Positions 6,519 through 13,280 of a stretch of DNA of 13,852 bases are shown in pieces. The DNA is from Clostridioides sp. (GTDB lineage Bacteria; Bacillota; Clostridia; Peptostreptococcales; Peptostreptococcaceae), in contig JAISUA010000142.1 in assembly GCA_031272305.1 (NCBI GenBank), positions 1-13,852 on the forward strand, given 5' to 3'. The notes under the pieces were generated by a model that was given only the letters and a program-made list of their open reading frames with translations, had not been told where the DNA came from and ran no database searches. Made by a program: the position numbers and the translations under genes. Position 1 is the first letter of the stretch. Every line of letters begins with the position of its first letter.

Positions 6519-7415
6519 ATGGTGAATCTAAAAGAAAATAAAGTAAAGTTAGTTTTATTCATTGTGTCATTAATTTTAGGATTATTTGTATATTTTATTT
6601 ATAAAATAAATCATAGACAGAGTTTGAATGTTTTAACTAAAAAAGATGTAGTTATATTATCAAATTTAGATGGCGATATATGTGCAAGACAAGGTGACAT
6701 AATAGCGGTTAGTATTCCAGTATATGATTTTAAAGATCAATTTAAAAATGGAAATACAATAAGAGTTGAGCATTTTGATATAGGAGATATCAAAAATATA
6801 CAACTAGAAGAATATGAAATAAAAGAAGGAGTAAATATTTATTGTTTGAATTTTGAATTAATTCCAGAGAAGATAGGAAAATTTGAATTAGATAATATTG
6901 GAATAAAACTCTCAACTATAGACAAAAAAGAACCTAAAAAATATTATTCTAAATTAGGAACATGGAAATTTGATGTACAAGAGAAAAAAAGCTACAAACA
7001 AAACAGTGAAAAAAGCAAAGAAGATACAGATAAATATGTATATGATGATGTTGTTGATGTTAAAGCAACAAAAGACGACCTTGATGTTAAAGAAATTTTA
7101 GGCAGTACTGCTTTTGATTCGGATACTGGCGTACAACGTTATTATACCAAACTAAAAAATATTTCAAATTTTAATGTCAATTTGAAAAGAATTGAGTTAA
7201 ATGACAAATATGTATTTGGAAATAATTTAGGTGTAAAAAAGTTAGGTAAGAATAAAGATTTGACTATTGAAAAAAGTATAAATTTGAAAAAAGCGACATT
7301 GATAAAACCTAAATTGATATATGAAACAGAAGATGGACAGGAAAAGGTATTATATTTAGGACAAACGGAGTATATAACATACAAACTAATAGAAGATGCT
7401 ACAGAAATTCATTAG
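6519..7415 (+). CDS. Single-pass exported protein of unknown function
   Basis: I do not recognise this 298-residue protein. Residues 9-29 (VKLVLFIVSLILGLFVYFIYKI) form one membrane span after a Lys-rich start, so residues 30-298 should lie outside the cell. The exterior seems to hold two beta-rich modules: about 40-155 (with GDIIAVSIPVYDF and a repeated pattern of short strands) and about 180-290 (with YYTKLKNISNFNVNLKRIEL, a pattern typical of Ig-like 'additional strand' domains), joined by a charged Lys/Ser/Glu linker at 155-180. No enzyme motif is visible and the only Cys residues are Cys56 and Cys109. AGGAGGG precedes ATG 6519 by 8 nt, a strong start. It is transcribed toward the CWB2 amidase and shares the intergenic terminator with it. 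Its position among wall genes suggests an envelope role by association only. Confidence 0.85.
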   Translation: MVNLKENKVKLVLFIVSLILGLFVYFIYKINHRQSLNVLTKKDVVILSNLDGDICARQGDIIAVSIPVYDFKDQFKNGNTIRVEHFDIGDIKNIQLEEYEIKEGVNIYCLNFELIPEKIGKFELDNIGIKLSTIDKKEPKKYYSKLGTWKFDVQEKKSYKQNSEKSKEDTDKYVYDDVVDVKATKDDLDVKEILGSTAFDSDTGVQRYYTKLKNISNFNVNLKRIELNDKYVFGNNLGVKKLGKNKDLTIEKSINLKKATLIKPKLIYETEDGQEKVLYLGQTEYITYKLIEDATEIH

Positions 7416-7474
7416 CAATAAGAATACTTATTGGAACTTGAAATAAAATCAAAGTAATAATTTTTCTAAATAAA

Positions 7475-7517
7475 AGAGCCTGCGAAAATATTCTTTCGAA
7501 CAAATTCACAGGCTTCT
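7475..7517 (-). terminator. Terminator of the CWB2 amidase gene
   Basis: The outer stem AGCCTG/CAGGCT (with flanking AG pairs) encloses an inner hairpin CGAAA-ATATTC-TTTCG. On the minus strand the stem is followed by CTCTTTTATTT, so the main user is the amidase gene whose stop is at 7546. On the plus strand there is no immediate T-run, so use by the convergent gene is less sure. Confidence 0.75.
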
Positions 7518-7545
7518 AGATGTTTTTATTGTATTATTTTAAATT

Positions 7546-9636
7546 TTATTTAAAAGTATCTTCTATTCCTTTTCCTATTTGTACTCCCATTTTATTTGTA
7601 TTTTCTGTTGAGTATATTTGTTTTATATCACTCTCATTGTCAATAAATGCACATTCCACTAGTATTGATGGATAGTTATTATTTCTAAGTACATATAGAT
7701 AATCTTTTGTAGGATCACTGCTAAGTGCTTTTGTCTTGATTCCTCTATTTTTTAGATTGAATACTTCAAGCACTCTTTTCATTATATTAGATGCAGCATT
7801 CTTTGTAACTCCACCATCTTTATCTTTTAGCATATAATATACTTCTATTCCGTTTCCAGTAGTATCTGAGGCATTGTAGTGAATACTTGTAAATAAACTA
7901 GGTCCTACTTTATTAGATATAGCTGTTCTTTCACTTAGATCAAGCGAACTATTATCTGTTCTTGTTATCACTACATTGAATCCTTGCTTTCTCAAATAAT
8001 CTGTAGTAGCAAGAGAAGTCTTCAATGTATAATTTTCTTCTCTTAAAATAGTTTCTCCACTTCCAAATACACCTGCAGGATATTTATAAGATGCACCTGA
8101 ACCAACACCACCATGTCCTGGATCTATTACAATTGTCTTTTTAGTTCCACTATCCGTATGATCTGAAGAAGTATTATGTTTTGACATACTTTCTGCAATC
8201 TTTTCCATAACTGCAGAAGTCAGTCCTCCACCTATTTGATATACTTTACTTACAGTTTTGCTTTCAATATTCTTAGTATGATAAGCAGATACATAGTTCT
8301 TTGGAGTAAACATAACTGGAGATTTTAATTTAGCTGCAAAAGCACTCGCAGAAAGAGCATCTGCCAATGTTTCATCTTCAGATTTGCAAACAAGTACTGC
8401 TTCATACTCTGAACCTGAATAGAATTTTTCTATAACTTTTGCATTTGTTTGGTGTCTATCTTCTCCAGATATCCTATGATTATAAATATTGTCTTCTGAA
8501 CTTGAACTGTAAGAAGGCGTAATCTTACTCATTTGATATATAACATTAGTAGCTATATTATCTGAACCTCCTATAAAATATGCTGTCTTAAGACTTTGAG
8601 TTTTTAACCAATTATACGATTTACTTGGCATAGACTGTTTATCTGAAAGTATAATAGGTTCTTTGTCTTCTCCTGCTTTCGATGCTATTGTAAGTGCATC
8701 AACTTCACCTTTGTATCCATTTGCTATATAAATCTTGCTTATTGAATGATCTTCATCGATTGCTTTTGCTATCTCTAGAGAAGTTTCATGTCTATCAGCT
8801 CCACCTATTCTCTTAACATTTGCAGATGTCACTGTTTGTTGTATAGCTTTCTCAGTAGCTTGTGATATAGCACCTTCTTTACCTATTATTATAATTTCTT
8901 TAGGATTCAATCTCTTTAACTCTTCTTTTGTACTTGCAGGAAGAGCATTCTTAGTTGTTAGAAGTATAGGAGCATCATATGTAGCTGCTAAAGGTGTAGC
9001 TGTTACTCCATCAGCTATTTTTTCTCCACATACTATTATAACTTTATTCGCTGTAGATGTATATGAAGCTTTGCTCACTGCTACAGCTGTTTCATATCTA
9101 TCATTTCCAACAAGCTTTGTGATTGGAACGGCTCCTTTAGAAGCTCCTAGTTCCATATTGGTCTTTGTAGCATCTATCGCACTTATTTCCTTAGGATTTT
9201 CTATTACAAATTCTTGGATAACATCATAATCACTTAGATTTAAGCCCATATTTTTTAATTCTTGTTTGTCAAGTGTAGTTCTATTTGCATCATTAAGATC
9301 TATGCTTTGAAGTTCCCAAACATTTAGGTATTCTGGATCTTTATTATAAACTATTTCACCTTCATAGGCTTGTGTATCTTGATTGTATTTAAGTGTAGCT
9401 TCAAGTGGAATATCATAGCACAAAAAATTAAGTGTTATAGTATCTGAATTTGGTTTATTTTGAAACTTTACACTTACATTTTGTGTCATTCCTAAGAATA
9501 CACTTTTCTTTTCTAAATTTATAGTTATCTGTTTAGCATCTATAGAATCTGCATTTGCAATTATTGGCATACTTCCAGCAAACACAGTTGATGTTGCTAC
9601 TACCATTGATAAAATTTTTGTTGTTTTTGATTTCAT
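7546..9636 (-). CDS. Secreted N-acetylmuramoyl-L-alanine amidase with three CWB2 repeats (Cwp6-like)
   Basis: A 696-residue wall protein. Residues 1-29 are a signal peptide (cleavage likely after ANA). Residues 30-165 form a beta-rich module I cannot name. Three CWB2 repeats follow at about 172-270, 275-370 and 387-485, opened by LVGNDRYETA, IGGADRHETS and ISGEDRHQTN. After a short His/Ser/Asp linker, an Amidase_3 domain covers 500-692. Its zinc and catalytic residues are all present: His508 in DPGHGG, Glu533/534 in REENYTLK, His586 in SIHYNAS and Glu661 in VECAF. The enzyme should release stem peptides from MurNAc while the CWB2 triplet holds it on the wall polymer. Domain order (CWB2 first, catalytic domain last) is the reverse of the glycosidase at 2507-4654. 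AAAGGAG sits 7 nt before ATG 9636. It is a monocistronic unit with an unusually long leader. CWB2 proteins are typical SecA2-linked cargo in C. difficile. Confidence 0.95.
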   Translation of the reverse strand: MKSKTTKILSMVVATSTVFAGSMPIIANADSIDAKQITINLEKKSVFLGMTQNVSVKFQNKPNSDTITLNFLCYDIPLEATLKYNQDTQAYEGEIVYNKDPEYLNVWELQSIDLNDANRTTLDKQELKNMGLNLSDYDVIQEFVIENPKEISAIDATKTNMELGASKGAVPITKLVGNDRYETAVAVSKASYTSTANKVIIVCGEKIADGVTATPLAATYDAPILLTTKNALPASTKEELKRLNPKEIIIIGKEGAISQATEKAIQQTVTSANVKRIGGADRHETSLEIAKAIDEDHSISKIYIANGYKGEVDALTIASKAGEDKEPIILSDKQSMPSKSYNWLKTQSLKTAYFIGGSDNIATNVIYQMSKITPSYSSSSEDNIYNHRISGEDRHQTNAKVIEKFYSGSEYEAVLVCKSEDETLADALSASAFAAKLKSPVMFTPKNYVSAYHTKNIESKTVSKVYQIGGGLTSAVMEKIAESMSKHNTSSDHTDSGTKKTIVIDPGHGGVGSGASYKYPAGVFGSGETILREENYTLKTSLATTDYLRKQGFNVVITRTDNSSLDLSERTAISNKVGPSLFTSIHYNASDTTGNGIEVYYMLKDKDGGVTKNAASNIMKRVLEVFNLKNRGIKTKALSSDPTKDYLYVLRNNNYPSILVECAFIDNESDIKQIYSTENTNKMGVQIGKGIEDTFK

Positions 9637-9967
9637 ATCTTTCTCCTTTCATTTTATAATTTTTATATAAAATCTGTAAATACTTATTTGCTATGAGGTG
9701 ATTTATTAACAAAGTTATTTGTTAGTAATCGTTCTGTTAATAAATAACTGTTTGTTATGAATTATTTCAAAAAGTAACAATTTTGTATTTTAATTGTTAC
9801 TTTTATACTTTAATAACTTCCGAAAAAAGTAATAAATCTTTATCTAAGAAAATCAAATATTTTATAGATTAATCTTTAATAATTCCATAATTAGACTTTA
9901 ATCGTGCAATAACAATTATTTAAATCAACTTCATAATTACACATTTAAAATCTTTCTCTACATCCTC
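9637..9967 (-). other. Long 5' leader of the CWB2 amidase gene
   Basis: If transcription starts from the promoter at 9974-10002, the leader is about 330 nt with no small reading frame that I can support. It holds a terminator-like hairpin at 9770-9804 and, closer to the gene, overlapping inverted repeats around 9700-9765 (TTTATTAACA with TGTTAATAAA, and AGTTATT with AATAACT) that can pair in more than one way. A shorter transcript from a proximal promoter cannot be excluded, although I saw no good one. Confidence 0.4.
9770..9804 (-). terminator. Terminator-like hairpin inside the amidase leader (candidate attenuator)
   Basis: A perfect 13-bp stem, AAAAGTAACAATT with AATTGTTACTTTT, has a 9-nt loop and is followed by TTTTT-G on the minus strand, about 165 nt downstream of the proposed start and 130 nt before the gene. 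The T-tract is short, so termination may be partial. Confidence 0.5.
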
Positions 9968-9973
9968 TAATAA

Positions 9974-10002
9974 ATTATAACATTTTTAAGAAAAAATTTT
10001 AA
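9974..10002 (-). promoter_or_regulatory. Probable promoter of the CWB2 amidase gene
   Basis: On the minus strand TGT-TATAAT is an extended -10 (TATAAT at 9979-9974). The -35 position, 17 bp upstream, reads only TTAAAA (10002-9997). An extended -10 with a weak -35 is typical of activator-aided promoters, and the WalR-like box overlaps that -35. Confidence 0.55.
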
Positions 10003-10025
10003 CCTTTTTGTAACTTTTTTTTAAA
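9998..10025 (+). promoter_or_regulatory. Triple WalR-like half sites at the amidase promoter
   Basis: TTTAAC, TGTAAC and TTTAAA are spaced by 5 bp each, an 11-bp period. The central half site is perfect and the outer two have one mismatch each to TGTWAH. The core TGTAACTTTTTT is identical to that at the NlpC/P60 gene and has the same orientation relative to its gene. Confidence 0.4.
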
Positions 10026-10138
10026 TAAATTTATTTTTTCGATATTTCTTTCCATTTTTTGCCATGCATTTAATTCTGAACAATAGTTATTCCAACATTT
10101 ATGTAAATATTTTTTCGTATTTTTCATTTTAAACATTT

Positions 10139-10155
10139 TGTAATATTTTTTTAAT
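10139..10155 (+). promoter_or_regulatory. Weak WalR-like element upstream of the small RNA promoter
   Basis: TGTAAT-ATTTT-TTTAAT has one mismatch to the two-half-site consensus and ends 17 bp before the -35 box of the small RNA candidate. In DNA this AT-rich such a match has a high chance rate. Confidence 0.22.
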
Positions 10156-10172
10156 CATTTAATAAAAAATAA

Positions 10173-10201
10173 TAGACATTTAATTTTTTTTATAGTATAA
10201 T
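10173..10201 (+). promoter_or_regulatory. Strong promoter driving the small RNA candidate
   Basis: TAGACA (10173-10178) and a perfect TATAAT (10196-10201) are separated by 17 bp. The expected start is near A10208. No protein gene lies downstream on this strand. Confidence 0.7.
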
Positions 10202-10207
10202 GAATAC

Positions 10208-10326
10208 AGGAAGAAAGAACTTTTAAACATCTCTCTTTTTTCCGTTTCTCACACATCTAGTTGAAATGATTGAAATAAAATCAATCGGTTTCCGAAAAGA
10301 CGTTCAATAAAAGGACGTCTTTTTTC
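10208..10326 (+). ncRNA. Small RNA candidate (~119 nt), free-standing
   Basis: This unit runs from a consensus promoter to a rho-independent terminator with no protein gene on its strand. Three stems can be folded by eye: GGAAGAAAGA (10209-10218) with UCUUUUUUCC (10234-10243), ten pairs including one G-U and starting at the predicted 5' end; GAUUG/CAAUC around 10269-10287; and the terminator stem. The stretch between the first two stems is unpaired and could be a target-binding region. A 14-codon frame (ATG 10266, MIEIKSIGFRKDVQ) lies inside but has no ribosome binding site. It does not look like tmRNA, 6S, SRP or RNase P RNA. Function is unknown. Confidence 0.6.
10295..10326 (+). terminator. 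Rho-independent terminator of the small RNA candidate
   Basis: The stem AAAAGACGT (10295-10303) with ACGTCTTTT has an 11-nt loop, and the T-run continues to 10325. The opposite strand has only four T after the stem, so the plus strand is the main user. Confidence 0.85.
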
Positions 10327-10353
10327 GTTTTTGAAAAAATCATATAAATGATA

Positions 10354-10465
10354 GTGTAAAATATTTTGTGTAAAATCTTCTGTATAAAATCTTTCGCATA
10401 AAATCTTTCGCATAAAATCTTCTGTATAAAATCTTCTGTATAAAATCTTTTACATAAACTTTTTA
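10354..10465. repeat. Tandem array of eight 14-bp units
   Basis: Eight consecutive 14-mers follow the pattern (G/A)(T/C)(A/G)TAAAATCTT(C/T)(T/C) from 10354 to 10465. The inner ones are nearly identical and the first (ATATTTT ending) and last are degenerate. Two units recur at 10717-10740. There are no unique spacers, so it is a simple tandem repeat, not CRISPR. The period is not a multiple of three, which argues against coding selection. Confidence 0.88.
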
Positions 10466-10511
10466 TCAATATTTCTATCCTAAATTGCAATACATCTTTT
10501 ATACAATATAA

Positions 10512-10607
10512 AAGCTGATGAATATTGTTTGTAAAATTAGATAATCGCTTACACTCACATAAAGTGTGAAAGTAACGAACGAATACAAAAACAATTTCAT
10601 CAGCTTT
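10512..10607. repeat. Palindromic repeat element, copy B (opposite orientation to copy A)
   Basis: Inverted ends AAGCTGATGAATATTGTTT (10512-10530) and AAACAATTTCATCAGCTTT (10589-10607) enclose an interior that aligns with copy A read on the minus strand, sharing ATTCGTTCG and CTTTCACACTTT. The outer stem has GAUGAA/UUCAUC where copy A has GAUAAA/UUUAUC. The inner pair is TTAC/GTAA where copy A has GCTG/CAGC. Both are compensatory changes. Confidence 0.8.
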
Positions 10608-10716
10608 CCTATAATTCTTTTTATGCAATTCAACTTTTATAATATCTCATATCAAAATTCTCATATAAAATATTATTTTAAATATGTTTTTAACATTTAA
10701 TCTAAAAAATACGATG

Positions 10717-10802
10717 GTGTAAAATATTTTGTGTAAACTTACTATTAATACTTTAAAAACCTATTCGTTTCTAATGAAAATAAAAGTTTACACAAAAATT
10801 TT
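10717..10802. repeat. Long inverted repeat downstream of secA2, related to the 14-bp units
   Basis: Positions 10721-10740 (AAAATATTTTGTGTAAACTT) are the inverse of 10784-10802 with one insertion/deletion, including 14 perfect bases (AAGTTTACACAAAA), around a 43-nt loop. The left arm with its flank (10717-10737) repeats 21 bases of 10354-10374 exactly. Confidence 0.75.
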
Positions 10803-10816
10803 GATACTATCAAAAA
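10792..10816 (-). terminator. Weak terminator after secA2
   Basis: On the minus strand the stem UUUUGAU-(AGU)-AUCAAAA (10815-10799) is followed by UUUUUG, 12 nt after the secA2 stop. The stem is short and all A-T but for one pair, so it may be leaky; the long inverted repeat just beyond could back it up. Confidence 0.45.
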
Positions 10817-10826
10817 TTTCTTTCTT

Positions 10827-13184
10827 TTATTCTTGATCAAATTTGAACAAATATTTTATTGTTTGTTCTCTAATTCTTCTATTCAAGTCGTTGAACATTT
10901 GAGAGCCTTCTAATTCATATTCTTTGACAGGATCTTTTTGGCCTATCGCCTTTAGTCCTATCACTTGTCTCAACTGATCCATAGCATCTATATGTTCAAT
11001 CCAATATGAATCTACAACCTGTAGAAGAACTTTTCTTTCTAAACTCCTAACAAGATCTTCTCCACAAAAAGTTTTCTTGATCTCATACACTTTCTTGGCT
11101 ATCTCGTAAGTAGCATCTATTATTTCTTGTTCTGATTTAGCATCCATATTGGAAATCAAAATCGTATTTAGTGGCATAAATATATTGTACAAGCGTTTCA
11201 AATACATTTCATAATTTCTTTTCTTATGTTTCTTCAAATACATATCTGCTGCTTCTTCAATAATAATCTTAACCATACCCATAATATCATTATAAAGATT
11301 TGACTCATCAAGAACCTTATCTCTTTCAGCGTAAATTACTTTTCTTTGTTGATTTATAACATCATCATATTTCAAAACATTCTTTCTGATTTCAAAATTC
11401 TTTCCTTCAATTCCTTTTTGAGCGTTTTGAATAGCTTTTGTCAGACTCTTGCTTTGAATATTTGTTTCATCTTCACTACCTGTTTTCTTCATCAATTTCT
11501 CAATAGTCTTTCCACCGTAAAGTTTGATTACTTCATCTTCAAGACTCACAAAGAATCTAGACATTCCAGGATCTCCTTGACGGCCTGAACGCCCTCTGAG
11601 TTGATTATCTATTCTTCTAGTTTCGTGACGTTCTGTACCTATTACATAAAGTCCGCCAAGCTGTCTTACTTTTTCTTCCTCATCTTTGTCGCCTGCTCCA
11701 AGCGAAATATCCGTACCACGCCCTGCCATATTTGTAGCAATTGTCACGGCACCAATTTTACCAGCCTTAGCAACTATATTAGCTTCTTTTTCGTGAAGTT
11801 TCGCATTCAATACTTGATGTTTTATTCCCTCTTTAACAAGCATCTTAGAAAGCATCTCTGATTTATCGATAGAAACTGTTCCAACTAGAATAGGCTGTCC
11901 TTTTTCATGTATTCTTTTGATTTCTTTTACAACAGCTTTGTATTTTCCTTCTTCTGTTCTAAAAACCATATCTTCAAGGTCTGCTCTGATAACTGGTCTG
12001 TTAGTAGGAATTTGAATTACATTCATATTGTATGTAGATTCGAATTCTCCTTCTTCAGTCTTAGCAGTACCAGTCATTCCAGATAATTTCTTGTATAATC
12101 TAAAGAAATTCTGGAATGTAACAGTTGCAAGCGTTTTATTTTCATTTTTTATCTCAACATGTTCCTTAGCTTCTATAGCTTGATGAAGTCCTTCTGAAAA
12201 TCTTCTTCCGTCCATTATTCTTCCTGTAAATTCATCGACAATCATTATTTCTCCATCACTATTTACAATATAATCTACATCCAAATCCATAAGTTTATTT
12301 GCTCTAAGAGCTTGGTTGATATGGTGATATATCTCTATATTATCTACACTTGTGATATTTGTTATATTAAAAAACCACTCAGCCTTTCTAAATCCTGGCC
12401 CTGTAAGTGTAACATAGTTGTCTTTTTCGTCGACTTCGTACTCGTCTTCATTCAAAGTGCCTACAAATTCATTAGCTCTTACATAAAGTGAAGTACTTTC
12501 ATCTCCAGGACCTGATATAATAAGTGGAGTTCTCGCTTCATCTATCAATATAGAGTCTACTTCATCGACAATAGCAAACGAAAGTTCCCTTTGAACCTTC
12601 TCAGATTTTCTTGTGACCATATTATCTCTTAAGTAATCGAATCCAAACTCGTTGTTTGTTCCATATACTATATCGCAGTCGTATTGACTTTTCCTTTGAT
12701 TACTAGGCAAATCTTGAAGTATAACTCCAACGCTAAGACCTAGAAAATTGTAAACAGGTTCTAGTTGTTCCTTGTCACGTTTAGCAAGATAATCATTGAC
12801 AGTAATAACATGAGAACCTTTGCCATCAAGTGCGTTTAGATATGCAGGAGCAATAGCTACTAAAGTTTTCCCTTCACCTGTTTTCATCTCAGCAATCTTT
12901 CCTTGATGAAGAACAATTCCACCAATAAGTTGTACTCTGTATTGTCTCATTCCCAATACTCTGAAAGTTGCCTCTCTAACAAGAGCAAACGCTTCTGGCA
13001 AAATATCATCAAGACTTTCACCTTCAGTGATTCTTCTTTTGAAGCTCTCTGTCTTTGTCTTAAAATCTTCATCCTTCAAAGATTTCATTTCTTGCTCTAA
13101 CTTATCTATTTTCTCAACAATCAGATTCAGAGATTTGATTTCTAAAATATCTGACTTGTCCAGAATAGCATCTAAAATTGACAT
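10827..13184 (-). CDS. secA2: Preprotein translocase ATPase SecA, accessory SecA2 type
   Basis: A 785-residue SecA with all motor motifs: Walker A MKTGEGKT at 100-107, VNDYLAKRD at 129-137, Walker B IVDEVDS at 205-211, the substrate cross-linking region from about 222 to 365, TGTAKTEE at 371-378, TNMAGRGTD at 484-492 and QLRGRSGRQGDPG at 528-540, then the helical scaffold (GKNFEIRKNVLKYDDVIN) and wing regions. It ends at REQTIKYLFKFDQE without the C-terminal linker and CXC...C(H/C) zinc motif that most housekeeping SecA1 proteins carry. Length, the missing tail and overall resemblance to what I recall of C. difficile SecA2 favour the accessory enzyme, which there exports CWB2 S-layer proteins. 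AAGGAG precedes ATG 13184 by 8 nt. It lies 85 bp after the Rrf2 regulator gene with no clear terminator between, so the two are probably co-transcribed. A genome with only this SecA would overturn the SecA2 name. Confidence 0.85.
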   Translation of the reverse strand: MSILDAILDKSDILEIKSLNLIVEKIDKLEQEMKSLKDEDFKTKTESFKRRITEGESLDDILPEAFALVREATFRVLGMRQYRVQLIGGIVLHQGKIAEMKTGEGKTLVAIAPAYLNALDGKGSHVITVNDYLAKRDKEQLEPVYNFLGLSVGVILQDLPSNQRKSQYDCDIVYGTNNEFGFDYLRDNMVTRKSEKVQRELSFAIVDEVDSILIDEARTPLIISGPGDESTSLYVRANEFVGTLNEDEYEVDEKDNYVTLTGPGFRKAEWFFNITNITSVDNIEIYHHINQALRANKLMDLDVDYIVNSDGEIMIVDEFTGRIMDGRRFSEGLHQAIEAKEHVEIKNENKTLATVTFQNFFRLYKKLSGMTGTAKTEEGEFESTYNMNVIQIPTNRPVIRADLEDMVFRTEEGKYKAVVKEIKRIHEKGQPILVGTVSIDKSEMLSKMLVKEGIKHQVLNAKLHEKEANIVAKAGKIGAVTIATNMAGRGTDISLGAGDKDEEEKVRQLGGLYVIGTERHETRRIDNQLRGRSGRQGDPGMSRFFVSLEDEVIKLYGGKTIEKLMKKTGSEDETNIQSKSLTKAIQNAQKGIEGKNFEIRKNVLKYDDVINQQRKVIYAERDKVLDESNLYNDIMGMVKIIIEEAADMYLKKHKKRNYEMYLKRLYNIFMPLNTILISNMDAKSEQEIIDATYEIAKKVYEIKKTFCGEDLVRSLERKVLLQVVDSYWIEHIDAMDQLRQVIGLKAIGQKDPVKEYELEGSQMFNDLNRRIREQTIKYLFKFDQE

Positions 13185-13219
13185 CCTTATTTCTCCTTAC
13201 AAAAATATATTTCTGAAGC

Positions 13220-13258
13220 AAATTATTTTTCTCAATTATTTAATTGAAAAAATAATTT
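13220..13258. other. Intercistronic hairpin between the Rrf2 gene and secA2
   Basis: The arms AAATTATTTTT-C-TCAAT (13220-13236) and ATTGA-AAAAATAATTT (13243-13258) pair over 16 bp with one bulged C. There is no T-run after it on the minus strand, so it is more likely an mRNA stabilising or processing structure than a terminator. It ends about 25 nt upstream of the secA2 ribosome binding site. Confidence 0.6.
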
Positions 13259-13262
13259 CTTA

Positions 13263-13280
13263 CTGTTATTTAAATAACAG
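13263..13280. repeat. Perfect 18-bp palindrome over the Rrf2 stop codon
   Basis: CTGTTATTT-AAATAACAG is fully self-complementary and includes the last codons and stop of the Rrf2 gene (stop at 13272-13270). It could be a protein-binding dyad ahead of secA2 or a further mRNA fold. Confidence 0.5.

Noticed and set aside
9637..9967. ydaO (c-di-AMP) riboswitch before a wall hydrolase
   Set aside because: That class often controls such genes, but none of its GC-containing conserved segments can be found in this very AT-rich leader.
10354..10465. CRISPR array
   Set aside because: The 14-bp units are directly adjacent with no unique spacers, and no cas gene is near.
10281..10628. A 115-codon minus-strand frame across the 14-bp array and palindromic element B
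   Set aside because: It runs through simple repeats, the small RNA terminator and a foldable element. Its start lacks a Shine-Dalgarno site. Its similarity to a frame at 2222-2443 is explained by the shared element.
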